64,000 nucleotides of DNA, from positions 1-64,000 of the forward strand of contig NZ_JOMJ01000003.1 in assembly GCF_000711295.1 (NCBI RefSeq). The letters are read 5' to 3'. The translations under genes were made by a program, and so were the position numbers. The notes below the pieces were generated by a model. It was not told the DNA's origin. It saw nothing but the letters and a program-made list of their open reading frames with translations, and did no database searches. Source of the stretch: Desulfohalovibrio reitneri (GTDB lineage: Bacteria > Desulfobacterota > Desulfovibrionia > Desulfovibrionales > Desulfovibrionaceae). Positions 51,889 through 61,620 of the stretch are shown piece after piece (position 1 is the first letter of the stretch; every line of letters starts with the position of its first letter).

Positions 51889-54806
51889 GATGTCCTCCCT
51901 GGACCGGCGGAATCCACCCCGCACGGTCCCTTGAAGTCGCAGTACGAGCAGGCCTCGCGCACCACGGGGTCGAGGCGACGGGCCTGGAGCATGTGCCGCA
52001 GGACGAGCCGCGTCAAGTCGACGGCCCGTTTTTCGGCCACTTTCCGTCGCTCTTGGTGGCCGAAAGAGCTGGAGAAGTAAGGGGTTTCCTCGCCTTTGTC
52101 GGCGAGTTCTATCCAGGCCGCGTTGACGGGGGTTTCCCCGGTGTTGGCCCACAGGGCCATGTACAGGGGGAGCTGGACCGATCCGGCCGCTTCGGCCAAG
52201 CCGCTCATGGGGTCGGAAGGGGAGTCCGGAGTCCAGTCGTGTAGTCCGCTCCAGAGGGTTTCGTCCAGCCAGAAGCCGGTTTTTCCCTTGGGCGGGGAAC
52301 CTGTCTTGTAGTCCAGCACATGCACCCCGTCCCCGCGACGGTCCACCCGGTCCAGGTGGCCCTCCAGCCTTATGGAGCGGACCGGACCGAATCCTTCCGG
52401 CAGGTCCACGTCAAGCGTCAACCGCTGTTCAAGCTCCACAATGGTCGTTCGTCCCTGGTTTTCCAGAAAACGGCGCAGGCGCTCGGCGCCGGTCATTTCC
52501 AGGGCGGCTTGCGCGTCGCGGGGCATGTGGTGGAAGAAGTCCTCCGCTCGCAGGGCTGTGGCGTATCTGTGCCGCAACTCGTCGGCGGAAAGCTGCGAGA
52601 GGTCCGCCTCGCGTCCCTTGAGGGGGGCGAGGAAGTCCTTGAGTACGGCGTGAACCACCGTTCCCAGGGCCGCCCTGTCCCCTTCCTCGGAAACCCGTTC
52701 GGGCGGGCGCAGACCAGCCACGTAGCGGTAGAAAAAGGCCTTGGGACAGCGCAGGTACTGATCAATGACGGACGGGGACAGCCCCTTATCCAGTAATCGG
52801 GCGGCAATGGCTTCGCGCACCGATTCTGTCACCGGGATGGAGGCGGTCTCGGTCTGGATGGGCAGCATGGGCAGGGAGACGGACTGGAATTCCCTGGACT
52901 CTCCGGGGTGGATGACGCGGCCCAGCTCCTTTTCCCGTTCCCAGAGCGCCTCCTCCACGTAGCGGCTTCGAGCGGAGGTCTCATCCAGCACCCCTGGCTT
53001 GTCGCCGCGCTGGTAGAAAAGCACCGCCTCGTCCGCTCCTTGCACGAGGCGGTGGAAAGTGGCAGCGGCCACGTCGTCCCGTTCTCCCGCGCCCGGCAGG
53101 CCCAGCAGGGGGCGCAGGGAATCCGGCAGGAGCGGGTCGTCCCCCATCGCCCCGGGCAGGCGGGACTCCACGGCTTCCAGTATGTAGACACGCTTGAACT
53201 GGAGCAGCCTGGTCTCCAGCATGCCCACAACCTGCAGTCCGCCCAAGGGCTCGGGCTCGAACGAGACTCGTTGCTGGCGCAGTATCTCGCGGACGACCGA
53301 AAACAGCGTCCCTTGGTCCATTAATTCGTTGCGCATGGCGCATTGGGCCAGGGCGGGGATCACCTCGTCGGCAAGCCTGTGCAGGCACTCCGCGTCAATG
53401 AGGAAGCGATGCCAGAGGTCGCCTCCGTGCTGCAGAAGCATCTCCACCAGACCGCGCAAGGCCTTTGCCATGCCCGCCATGTTGCGCGCTCGGGAGAAGC
53501 CTAACAAACAGCGGTCAACCATCTTGGCCCGCAGAACTTCCAGTTCGGCTGTCCGGTGCGCCAGGTCCAGATTGTCGTAATCCGGCGCCCAGTCGTGGGG
53601 GGCGCGGAATTTGCCCTCGACCGCCAGGCTGCGCTCCCACTGGCGCAGTACGGGCCGCAGCCCCACCTCGTCCTCATCACCGGAGCGCAGCATGCGAAGA
53701 TACGGATGGCGGATGACGGCCAGCAGGTCTCGATGGAAGATGCTCCCGTCCTCCAGCGCCCGCTCCTGGGCTTGCATTAGGTTTTCCAGCAGGTTGCCCA
53801 GGGCCGATCGTTGTAACGGGTAGCCAAGGCTGATGTTGACCTCCCGTTCCTGGAGACCGTGCAGCAAGGGGACGAGGAGAGCGGTGTCGGGGAGAACCAC
53901 CGCTGTCTCGTCAAGGTCCGGTGCAGCCGCGAGTTCCCGTTGCAGAGCATACAGTTGGGAGTGGCGGTCGTACCCCTGCACCACCCTCACGGATGGGGGG
54001 CCGCCGGGTTCGCCGGTCTCGGCCAGAGGCTCTGTGCCCGCTCCCCAGCGGCGCCTCCAGGCGTCATGCAGCGAGGCCGCGTGGTGCGGCGTTTCGCCCC
54101 GCCCAAGGGCGGGGTCCGTGTGCCACAGGATTTCGGCTCCACCGTGCCATAGCCGCTTGAACAGCTTTTCCTCCGCACCGCTGAGAGCTGTGAAACCAGC
54201 CACAAAAACCGGTTCGTCCGCCAGTATGCCGGCGGCGGCGTCCAGGTTGTCCAGCAACAGGCGGCAATCGAGACCCGGGGACGTCCAGCCACGCTCGGCC
54301 ATGCCATCCAGGTAGGTGCGGTGCAGACGTGAGAGGTTGCCCAGCAGGGAGCGTGCGAAAGGTGGAGCCTCGTCTTCGGTAAGGTCCAAATCGCGGGGCG
54401 GACGACCCTGGCGAAGCAACTCCTCCATGATCTCGGCCAGCCGCATGCCCCAGGGCAGGAACTGGTCGCGGCCTGTCTGTTTGTCCAGCAGGCCGGGCAG
54501 AGCGGCTACTTCGTCCATGAGCAGTTCCACCCTGTCCAGAACCGGCGCTTGCCGCAGTGGTTCGGGATGCACCCGGCGGCGCAGGTGCGAGGCGAACTCA
54601 GTGAAGGCGAACGTTTGTGGCAGCAGGCAGGGCTTGGGCAGCCTTGGATTTTCGGCGATCCAGCGCCGCAGATAGCGGGCCGGGCGGGCATGTGGGAATA
54701 CCACCACGGCCCGGTGCAGATCCGACCCCAAGCGGTTTTCCAGCAGCAGCCCCAGTTCATCAATGAAGTCCGAACGCCAGGAAACGACGCGAATGGGCTG
54801 TGTCAT
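51885..54806 (-). CDS. addB: AddB-type helicase-nuclease subunit with 4Fe-4S cluster
   Basis: 973 residues. The N-terminus is a degenerate helicase (VVVFPHARPARYLRRWIAEN), as in AddB, and the C-terminus a RecB-like PD-(D/E)XK nuclease (GHLDRVDRRGDGVHVLDYKT, about residue 831). Cys685 (YLRCPKAFFY) with Cys953, Cys956 and Cys962 gives the C...CxxCx5C pattern that ligates the 4Fe-4S cluster in AddB. With AddA it resects double-strand breaks for RecA loading. Start overlaps addA; end overlaps the PPC gene. Confidence 0.9.
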   Translation of the reverse strand: MTQPIRVVSWRSDFIDELGLLLENRLGSDLHRAVVVFPHARPARYLRRWIAENPRLPKPCLLPQTFAFTEFASHLRRRVHPEPLRQAPVLDRVELLMDEVAALPGLLDKQTGRDQFLPWGMRLAEIMEELLRQGRPPRDLDLTEDEAPPFARSLLGNLSRLHRTYLDGMAERGWTSPGLDCRLLLDNLDAAAGILADEPVFVAGFTALSGAEEKLFKRLWHGGAEILWHTDPALGRGETPHHAASLHDAWRRRWGAGTEPLAETGEPGGPPSVRVVQGYDRHSQLYALQRELAAAPDLDETAVVLPDTALLVPLLHGLQEREVNISLGYPLQRSALGNLLENLMQAQERALEDGSIFHRDLLAVIRHPYLRMLRSGDEDEVGLRPVLRQWERSLAVEGKFRAPHDWAPDYDNLDLAHRTAELEVLRAKMVDRCLLGFSRARNMAGMAKALRGLVEMLLQHGGDLWHRFLIDAECLHRLADEVIPALAQCAMRNELMDQGTLFSVVREILRQQRVSFEPEPLGGLQVVGMLETRLLQFKRVYILEAVESRLPGAMGDDPLLPDSLRPLLGLPGAGERDDVAAATFHRLVQGADEAVLFYQRGDKPGVLDETSARSRYVEEALWEREKELGRVIHPGESREFQSVSLPMLPIQTETASIPVTESVREAIAARLLDKGLSPSVIDQYLRCPKAFFYRYVAGLRPPERVSEEGDRAALGTVVHAVLKDFLAPLKGREADLSQLSADELRHRYATALRAEDFFHHMPRDAQAALEMTGAERLRRFLENQGRTTIVELEQRLTLDVDLPEGFGPVRSIRLEGHLDRVDRRGDGVHVLDYKTGSPPKGKTGFWLDETLWSGLHDWTPDSPSDPMSGLAEAAGSVQLPLYMALWANTGETPVNAAWIELADKGEETPYFSSSFGHQERRKVAEKRAVDLTRLVLRHMLQARRLDPVVREACSYCDFKGPCGVDSAGPGRTS

Positions 54807-57800
54807 GCGACCTCCTGCACGTCCCGCCTGTCCAGGTAGACCAGCAATCCGGTCACGGGGCGGCCGAATGTGGTCTCCATGCGTCGCAGCAGTTCCAGGT
54901 AGCGGAGCAGCTGTTCGCGGTGTTCAGGCTTTGGCTGACCGGTCTTGTACTCGACCACCACAATCCGGTCCGATTCCATCAGCAAAAGATCGGCCCTGTG
55001 GAGGTTGCCTTCCTCGTCCAGCATGGCCGCCTCCCTGCGGCCGCCCTCAAGGCAGGCTCGAATCACGTCATGTCCGGCGGCCCAGCGGCACATGGCCGCC
55101 AGTTCCGCAGCACCATATTCGGGATTATCGAAGGCCCCGGGATACATGGCCACGACCTGCTTCGCCGCGTCCTCGGCCGAGGCGCAGGCCGAGCCTGGGC
55201 TGTGCAGCAGTTCCATGGCTTTGTGGGTCGCCTCGCCCCGCAGCTTGGCTTCGCCGGGTTCCTCCAGCAGGTGACGGAACACACGCAGCCTGGGCAGCCA
55301 CTCCATGAACTCAGGGGGTTCCTCTCGGGGGCTTATCCACTTTGGAACCGGCAAATTCCGTGTTTCCTTGGCTTCGGAGGAGGGAGTTGGCGGCTGACCG
55401 CGTTCCCAGACTTCCAAGCCGGTGAGTCCGAGGAATCTGGACAAGGCCAAGTGGGCTGGGCTGGAGGAGTTTCCTTTGCGCCGCAGAGGCAGGAAACCGT
55501 GCAATTCCTCCGAGGGACGGGTGCAGGCCACGTAGAGCATGTTCAGGTTTTCAAGCCCGTTCTGCAGGATCCGCTCCCAGTAGGGGGCGCCAATCCCTTT
55601 TCGGATGGTGGTAAGGAGCGGTTTGCCGTCGACCTTCACTACGGTGCGACCCAGGTTGCCGGTCTCCAGGCCCCAACCTGTGAAGGGCAGGACGACCACG
55701 GGAAATTGCAGACCCTTGGCCTTGTGGAAGGTCATCACCCGCACCGCGTCCACGTTTTGGGGCAGGGGGGCTTTTTCCTCGGCCGAGGACTCGCGCCAGA
55801 ACTCCAGAAAACCGGGCAGGCCGCCGGAGCCCTTTTCCTCGGCCAAGTGGACCACCTCCAGAAAACGCCGCAGGAAAAGCTCGTTCCCGGGGTGGCGCTC
55901 CTCCAGGTGGAAGATTCGCACCGCCTCGGCGACCAGGTCATAGGGCCGCATGAGCCCGGATTTGCGAAGAAAAGGTTCTATGCACAATCGCCATGCGTCA
56001 GGAAAGTCATGCTTGAACGAGCGTGCGAGCGGAGGGCGGGGGCGGGAGGCCAGCCAGTCGGTGAGCGTTTCCGGGTTCAGTCCGCTTTCAGGCAGAAAGA
56101 CGTTGCCGCCGCAGAGGAACGAAGCCAGGGCGAGGTCGTTATCTGGGTCGTCAAGAAATTCCAGGAAAGAAGCCAATTCCCTCACCAGGGGGTGGGAAGC
56201 CAGATTGAGGCTGTTTTCCGTGATGACCGGAACTCCTCGGTTGACCAGCCAGCCGCTCACCGAGGCCGCCTGGTCGTTGGTGCGCACCAGTACGGCCAGT
56301 TCTCCGGGGCGGCGTCTGGCGGTCAGGTCATCCAGCAGATCGTGGAACGCGGCCTCCACTTGTTCGGCGACTTCCGCGCCCGTGCCGCCGGGCAGGGCCT
56401 GGAAGCGGACGTAGCCTCCGTCGCGCGTCTGCTTCGGAGGCATTTGCTGCTGGGCGTCCGTGTAGGTGGTGTGGATGCGCTCGGCAAATGTTTCTTGCCG
56501 CTCCCGCGGAGCGGTGGTCAGGCAGGACTCCGCGATCTCTTCGGCCAGGTCGTTCGCCAGGCAGGTGAAAAGGTCGTTATTGAAGCCCACCACGTGTTCC
56601 AGGCTGCGCCAGTTGTGCTCAAGCTTGTTGGTGTGGGTCTTTCCGGCCAGGTATCCAGGATCGACGAGGATTTCCTCGAACAGTCGTGCGTCGCCTCCGC
56701 GCCAGCCGTAGATGGCCTGCTTCACGTCGCCCACGCAATACAGGCTGCCGCCTTTGGAGAGGCACTCCCTGGCCAGGGGAAGCATGGCGTCCCACTGTTC
56801 GCGGTCGGTGTCCTGGAACTCGTCAATAAGGATGTGGTGCAGCCGCGCGCCCATGCGGCAGGCGGCCTCGCCCGCGCCCGCGCCGTCGTCCAGCAGGTTT
56901 CTGGCCATGGTGGCGGTACGGGAGAGCGGGGTCTGGCCGTGGACTCGCATATATTCTTCCAGGTCGTCGGCCAGCAAGCGCGCCAGGGCCGCGCATGGAG
57001 CCAGGGCGTAGGAGCCTTCCAGCACGGCGTGGCGCTCGTTGTAGGCTTCGTGCGCCGCCACGAATTCGTGGAACAAGGCTTCCGTTTCCGGTCGCACCAG
57101 ATCGCGGGAGGCCTTAAGGAGGCATTCTCCGAGTTCGACCTTGCCCGTCCAGGCCCCATCCACCGGCCCCTGAAAAAGCGCGGCCTCGTCCACTTTGTCC
57201 AGGAATGCCGAGAATTTCTTTTGCGGCCGCAGTTGGTTCTTTTCGATGGCGACGCGGAGGTCGCGGGCCGTTTGCAGGTATGCGGCGTGAGTCGGACGAA
57301 GCATGTCGGCCATGGCCTGCTGGTCCGTCTCCAGGTTTTCCCAGGCCCAGCGGCAGGCCATCTCCGCGAGGCGGTTCCGGATGGTTTTGCCCAGCCAGAA
57401 CCCCGGCTTGCTCTCGTGTTCCACCAGGGTTCGCACTGCCTGTTCGAACAGGGCGAAACCCTCCTCGGCACCGGTTTCGCACCTGGAAACGTAGGCGTCG
57501 AAGACTTCCTCGGCCAGCTTCTTTTCTTCCAGCACCGGCTCCACGTCCGGCGGCAGGCCCAGCCGCATGGCGAACAGGCGCACCAGCCGCACGAGCAAGC
57601 TGTCGATGGTCCTTACGCCCAGGCGTTGATAACGGCGCAGAATGGCGGCCAGGGCATCGCTTGCTTCCCGGGCGCTCCAGTCCCCGTCCATTTCCTTGGG
57701 AGCCAGTCCCAGGGCCCGCTTTTTGAGGGTGGTGACGAGCCGCTCCTTCATCTCTTCGGCGGCTTTGTTGGTGAAGGTCACAGCCATGATTTCCGTCCAG

Positions 57801-57946
57801 GCGTGCGGTCCGGAGCGCGCAGGGCAGACCGGGGCGGCAGCGCCGGGCTCCGCATGGCGAAGCAGCCGGAGGAATCGTTGGGTCAGAGCAAAGGTTTTGC
57901 CGGACCCGGCGGAAGCGGTGATACGCAGCAGTCTGGATTCAGGCAT
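54803..57946 (-). CDS. addA: AddA-type helicase-nuclease subunit
   Basis: 1047 residues. Walker A is TASAGSGKT (10-18) and motif II LIDEFQDTDREQWD (about 372). Motif V is VMTFHKAKGLQFPVVVLPFT and motif VI YVACTRPSEELHG. A C-terminal nuclease domain carries VVEYKTGQ (about 997). It is a UvrD-type superfamily 1 helicase and the motor of the AddAB break-processing complex. Its start overlaps the EamA gene by eight bases and its end overlaps addB by four, so the four minus-strand genes form a tight operon. Confidence 0.92.
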   Translation of the reverse strand: MPESRLLRITASAGSGKTFALTQRFLRLLRHAEPGAAAPVCPARSGPHAWTEIMAVTFTNKAAEEMKERLVTTLKKRALGLAPKEMDGDWSAREASDALAAILRRYQRLGVRTIDSLLVRLVRLFAMRLGLPPDVEPVLEEKKLAEEVFDAYVSRCETGAEEGFALFEQAVRTLVEHESKPGFWLGKTIRNRLAEMACRWAWENLETDQQAMADMLRPTHAAYLQTARDLRVAIEKNQLRPQKKFSAFLDKVDEAALFQGPVDGAWTGKVELGECLLKASRDLVRPETEALFHEFVAAHEAYNERHAVLEGSYALAPCAALARLLADDLEEYMRVHGQTPLSRTATMARNLLDDGAGAGEAACRMGARLHHILIDEFQDTDREQWDAMLPLARECLSKGGSLYCVGDVKQAIYGWRGGDARLFEEILVDPGYLAGKTHTNKLEHNWRSLEHVVGFNNDLFTCLANDLAEEIAESCLTTAPRERQETFAERIHTTYTDAQQQMPPKQTRDGGYVRFQALPGGTGAEVAEQVEAAFHDLLDDLTARRRPGELAVLVRTNDQAASVSGWLVNRGVPVITENSLNLASHPLVRELASFLEFLDDPDNDLALASFLCGGNVFLPESGLNPETLTDWLASRPRPPLARSFKHDFPDAWRLCIEPFLRKSGLMRPYDLVAEAVRIFHLEERHPGNELFLRRFLEVVHLAEEKGSGGLPGFLEFWRESSAEEKAPLPQNVDAVRVMTFHKAKGLQFPVVVLPFTGWGLETGNLGRTVVKVDGKPLLTTIRKGIGAPYWERILQNGLENLNMLYVACTRPSEELHGFLPLRRKGNSSSPAHLALSRFLGLTGLEVWERGQPPTPSSEAKETRNLPVPKWISPREEPPEFMEWLPRLRVFRHLLEEPGEAKLRGEATHKAMELLHSPGSACASAEDAAKQVVAMYPGAFDNPEYGAAELAAMCRWAAGHDVIRACLEGGRREAAMLDEEGNLHRADLLLMESDRIVVVEYKTGQPKPEHREQLLRYLELLRRMETTFGRPVTGLLVYLDRRDVQEVA

Positions 57947-58832
57947 GGTCGGTCAGCAGGGCTTTGGAGGCCAAGCGGCGCTGCCGGGCGCCGTCGTACA
58001 TGGTCAGCAGCACGGCTCCCAGGATGAGGCCGCTTCCGGCGTATCCCAACAGGTTGAAGTATTCGTCCCACCATATGTAGGCCAGGACGGCCGCGGCCAC
58101 AGGCTCCAGGGTGGCGGCCACGGCGGCCCGGGTGGCTTCCAGGTATTTCAGCCCGGCGTAGTAGATGGAGTAGGCAAGGTATGTTGAACCGAGTCCAAGC
58201 ACAAATACGGATACCCAGGCCTGCGGCGGGTGGGCGGTAAACTCGAAGAAGGGGAGCATGACGACCGCGCCAGCAGGCATGGCAAGCAGGAAGAGTGTGG
58301 GGGTGGCGTAGCTGCCCAGGAAACGTTTCCCGAAAACATAGTAGAGGGCGTAGGAAAAGCCCGAGGCGAGGCCGAAAAACACCGCGGCGGGCGTTACCCG
58401 CATGGAGCCGCCTTGGCCCATGCAGACTGCCGCCACGCCGAGGATGGTCAAGGCCACCGAGGCAAGCTTGAGAGGAGTCATGGTTTCACCAAGGAGCAGG
58501 CGGGACAGGAGGGCAACCCAGGCGGGGGCGGTGTACAGCAGAACCGCCGCCAGAGCCGCTCCGCCCGTCCGCACGGCGACCACGTAGTTGCCGAACAGTC
58601 CGGCCACGCCGAGCACGCCAAAGGCGAGAACCCAGAACAGGTCCTTTCGTCCGATGCGGTATTGACGGGAACTTATCGCGTGGGCGGCGAAGAAGAACCA
58701 GCCGATGGAGGTCCGCCAGAAGGCTATTTCCAGAGGCTGCATGCCGGATGCGAGGGCGACTTTGGCCACGGGGCCGATCATGCCCCAGAGCAGGGCGGCG
58801 GTGAAGATGAGGAGGTAGCCGTTTGATCGCAT
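57939..58832 (-). CDS. EamA/DMT-family transporter
   Basis: 297 residues from the ATG at 58832 (MRSNGYLLIF); the longer frame upstream has no membrane helix and no ribosome site. Ten membrane helices arranged as two EamA repeats, with WGMIGPVAKVAL and PLEIAFWRTSIGWFFFAAH in the first and LGSTYLAYSIYYAGLKYLEA and AAVAATLEPVAAAVLAYIWW in the second. It exports or imports a small metabolite that cannot be named. It overlaps addA and heads that operon. Confidence 0.9.
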   Translation of the reverse strand: MRSNGYLLIFTAALLWGMIGPVAKVALASGMQPLEIAFWRTSIGWFFFAAHAISSRQYRIGRKDLFWVLAFGVLGVAGLFGNYVVAVRTGGAALAAVLLYTAPAWVALLSRLLLGETMTPLKLASVALTILGVAAVCMGQGGSMRVTPAAVFFGLASGFSYALYYVFGKRFLGSYATPTLFLLAMPAGAVVMLPFFEFTAHPPQAWVSVFVLGLGSTYLAYSIYYAGLKYLEATRAAVAATLEPVAAAVLAYIWWDEYFNLLGYAGSGLILGAVLLTMYDGARQRRLASKALLTDHA

Positions 58833-59235
58833 CGTCGGTTCCGGCTGGAATGGGCCCTGCGCTACATTATTTGCCGCCGAAGGGAAAGGAGGTTTATGCT
58901 CAGCCGGTGATGTCGACAGTGTCTCCCTGTTCGGGAAACATCTGCCGACAGGAATGTTTTTCCCTTGCATTTTTTTTGAAGATCGGTAGTAAGTTTACGG
59001 AATTGAGCGTGTTCCGGAAAAGCCGGGGCTCGAGTCGACTCCATTCACGAGGAGTGGAGCAAAGCTTGGCCCCAAGGGTGGCGGCACTCTCTTCCCGGCC
59101 GGCCCTTTTTGTCCGCGTCTCGGCCGTCACCATGCCGCCGAGGCGATGGAAGCGATGGACCTGGAGAGTGCCCGCCGGCATTCCAGAGGTGCCGGCAAAT
59201 GAAACCGCTGTCCCTGGTCCAGAACTCGCGGTTGA
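58833..59235. other. intergenic region upstream of the kai-like operon
   Basis: No gene or RNA can be called with confidence. A 67-codon open frame starts at ATG 59199 with AGAGG upstream (MKPLSLVQNSRLNENSDWLF) and has coding-like third positions, but stops at 59402; it could be the first half of the next gene if a frame error lies near 59340. A weak TTGCAT (58965) and TAGTAA (58987) pair might be a promoter. Confidence 0.35.
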
Positions 59236-59805
59236 ATGAAAACAGTGACTGGCTGTTCCTGCTGGATGAAAAGGGATATGCGCTTCCAGGAAGCCCGGAG
59301 GACGGGAAATTCAGCGGGCGTTCCACCCAACGCCAATGGACGGGGCAAGGCAAATCGCCTTGGCGAGGGCGGAATAATCCCGGCAGAGATCGACGACTAT
59401 GACCGCGCTGCCCAGTTCGGGCACCATCCCGGTTGCGGGACGACCGACTTCGCCCAGTCCGAGGAATCGTCCTTGTGTGAAGAATACCTCACGTTCTTTT
59501 CCGATTGCGCGGATCGATTCGGTGAACTGCTGCGAAAGCCCCTGGAGGAGCGGACGGTCCGTGTGGACAACCACACCCGCCAGCAACTGCGAGAGCTTTC
59601 GGGCGCTCTCGGCTCTGCCGGGGCGGGACCTCGGGATGTCATCGAACTGTTCGAGACGGACATCGGCGCGCAGGATTCGGCTCCCTGGTCGAACAAGGGC
59701 GAGACAGCCATCAAGGAGGGGAGGATGCTTTTGCTGGAGTTGATGGGCAACCTGGTTTCGTTTTATCGCTTCCAGGCCAGAAGTAAGGAAGCAGACATCC
59801 CATGA
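59236..59805 (+). CDS. putative KaiA C-domain-like / RsbU-N-like helical protein
   Basis: The open frame has 189 residues. The last 110 are convincing: a helical bundle (YLTFFSDCADRFGELLRKPL; NHTRQQLRELSGALGSAG; PRDVIELFETDIGAQ; EGRMLLLELMGNLVSFYRFQ) whose length, order and C-terminal helix resemble the KaiA C-terminal domain and the RsbU N-terminal domain. The first 60 residues look unnatural. Other starts are a TTG at 59473 with GAGG upstream, or the frame beginning at 59199 joined by a frameshift. Its stop overlaps kaiB (ATGA). In cyanobacteria KaiA stimulates KaiC autophosphorylation through this domain. The resemblance was judged by eye. Confidence 0.5.
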   Translation: MKTVTGCSCWMKRDMRFQEARRTGNSAGVPPNANGRGKANRLGEGGIIPAEIDDYDRAAQFGHHPGCGTTDFAQSEESSLCEEYLTFFSDCADRFGELLRKPLEERTVRVDNHTRQQLRELSGALGSAGAGPRDVIELFETDIGAQDSAPWSNKGETAIKEGRMLLLELMGNLVSFYRFQARSKEADIP

Positions 59806-60080
59806 ATCACGACAAGTACCTGCTGAAGCTGTTCGTGACGGGGAAATCCCCCCGAGCGGACAGGGCTTATCGCAATCTGGAGCGAATCTGCCGTGAGGAG
59901 TTGGATTGGGAGTACGAGATCGAGGTGATCGACGTGCTTGAGCGGCCGCAGTTGGCAGAGGAAGAAAAGATTTTGGCGACCCCGACGCTCATTAAGCTGT
60001 TGCCGCCGCCAATCAAACGTATCATCGGCGATCTGTCCGACAAGCGCCAAGTAATGCTGGGATTGGATCTGCCTTCCTGA
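59802..60080 (+). CDS. kaiB: circadian clock protein KaiB
   Basis: 92 residues, coupled to the preceding gene. The family core is nearly cyanobacterial: LKLFVTGKSPRADRAYRNL, EVIDVLERPQLAEEEKILAT, then PTLIKLLPPPIKRIIGDLSD and VMLGLDL. KaiB is a thioredoxin-like, fold-switching protein that binds phosphorylated KaiC and sequesters KaiA. Cyanobacterial KaiB is about 102 residues and has an acidic tail, which is absent here. Confidence 0.95.
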   Translation: MNHDKYLLKLFVTGKSPRADRAYRNLERICREELDWEYEIEVIDVLERPQLAEEEKILATPTLIKLLPPPIKRIIGDLSDKRQVMLGLDLPS

Positions 60081-60096
60081 ATCAGTTGGAGCTTTC

Positions 60097-61616
60097 ATGT
60101 CCGAGAAGAGGCATCAGGTGGAAAAGTTGGCCACCGGCATTCCGGGGTTCGATCACATTTCCGACGGTGGGCTGCCCAAGAACCGCACCACCCTTGTTTC
60201 GGGTTCCGCGGGCAGCGCCAAGACTGTCTTCGGCAGCCAATTCCTGGTCGAGGGCATCAAGCGCGGCGAGGGGGGCGTTTTCGTAACGTTCGAGGAAGAG
60301 GCGGATGACATTCGCAGCAACCTCTTGAGCCTCGGCTGGGACATCGACCGGCTGGAGCGTGAGAACAAATGGGCTTTTGTTGACGCTTCCCCCTGCTCGA
60401 CAACATGGACGTCATCACCGGCGATTATGATCTCGGCGCGCTTCTTGCCCGCGTACAGCACGCGGTGCGCAAGGTGAACGCCAAGAGGCTTGTCATGGAC
60501 TCGCTGGGCGCGGTGTTCGTGCAGTTCGATCACTCCAGCCTGGTGCGCAACGAATTGTTCCGCATTTCCCAGGCGCTGAAAAAGATGGACGTTACATCCG
60601 TCATGACCGCCGAACGCAACGACGAATACGGCGAAATTTCCCGCTTCGGCGTGGAAGAGTTCGTGGCGGACAACGTCATCATCCTCCGCAATGTGCTGGA
60701 CGAGGAAAAACGCAGACGGACCATCGAGATACTCAAGTTTCGTGGAACGCAGCACAACAAGGGCGAGTTTCCCTTCACCATCATGTCCAACGAGGGAATC
60801 ATCGTCATTCCCCTTTCGGCCATCGAGCTCAAACAGAAGTCGTCCTACGTACGCCTCGCATCCGGTAACAACGTACTGGATCAGATGTGCGGCGGGGGGT
60901 TTTTCCGCGACTCGATCATCCTGGTTTCCGGCGCGACGGGGACGGGCAAAACGCTGGTCACTACTCAGTTCATCAATTCCGGGGGCAAGAACGGCGAGCG
61001 GTGTCTGCTGTTCGCTTTCGAGGAGAGCAGGGAACAGCTTTTCCGCAACGCCAGCGGATGGGGGTACGATTTCGAGGAGCTGGAGCGCCGGGGGTTGCTG
61101 AAGGTTGTCTGTGCCTACCCCGAGACTTCCGGGCTGGAGGACCACCTTTTGACCATGAAGGAGAACATCTCCGACTTCAATCCCAACCGAGTGGCGGTGG
61201 ACTCCCTCTCCGCTCTGGAGCGCGTGTCCACCATCAAGGGGTTCAGAGAGTTCGTCATCGGTCTCACTTCCTTCATCAAGCACGAGGAGGTCGCGGGGCT
61301 TTTCACTTCCACCACCCCCACCCTCATGGGTGGGGGGAGCGTGACCGAGGCGCATATTTCAACAATCACCGATTCCATCATTCTTTTGCGATACGTCGAG
61401 ATGTACGGAGAAATGCGGCGCGGCCTGACCGTGCTGAAAATGCGAGGGGCGATGCACGACAAGGAAATCAGGGAGTTCTCCATCGACGGGCAGGGTATGC
61501 ACATCGGCAAGGCGTTCCGCAACGTCACCGGAATCATCGCTGGGCAGCCCACTCATTTGGACCCGTCAGAGCTCAGCCGCATCGGCTCCATGTTCAAGGA
61601 AGAAGGGCGAAGCTGA
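60097..61616 (+). pseudogene. kaiC: KaiC, reading frame broken by one base
   Basis: Two overlapping frames (60097-60477 and 60405-61616) together give a KaiC of about 506 residues. The break is at a run of five C (60389-60393): six would read DASPLLDNMDVITGDYDL, as in intact KaiC. The CI domain has P-loop GSAGSAKT and the glutamates of FVTFEEEADD; the CII domain has GATGTGKT and LLFAFEESREQL. The phosphorylation sites are conserved: SVTEAHISTITDSIILL carries the Ser-Thr pair and the preceding Thr. A sequencing error, a true mutation or programmed slippage could each explain the break. ATG with GGAG upstream; downstream gene follows after four bases. Confidence 0.85.
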
Positions 61617-61620
61617 AAGC

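Noticed and set aside
54800-58027. A 1075-codon plus-strand open frame antisense to addA
   Set aside because: The minus-strand frame carries complete helicase and nuclease motifs. The plus frame has no recognisable domain and is a side effect of GC-rich codon use.
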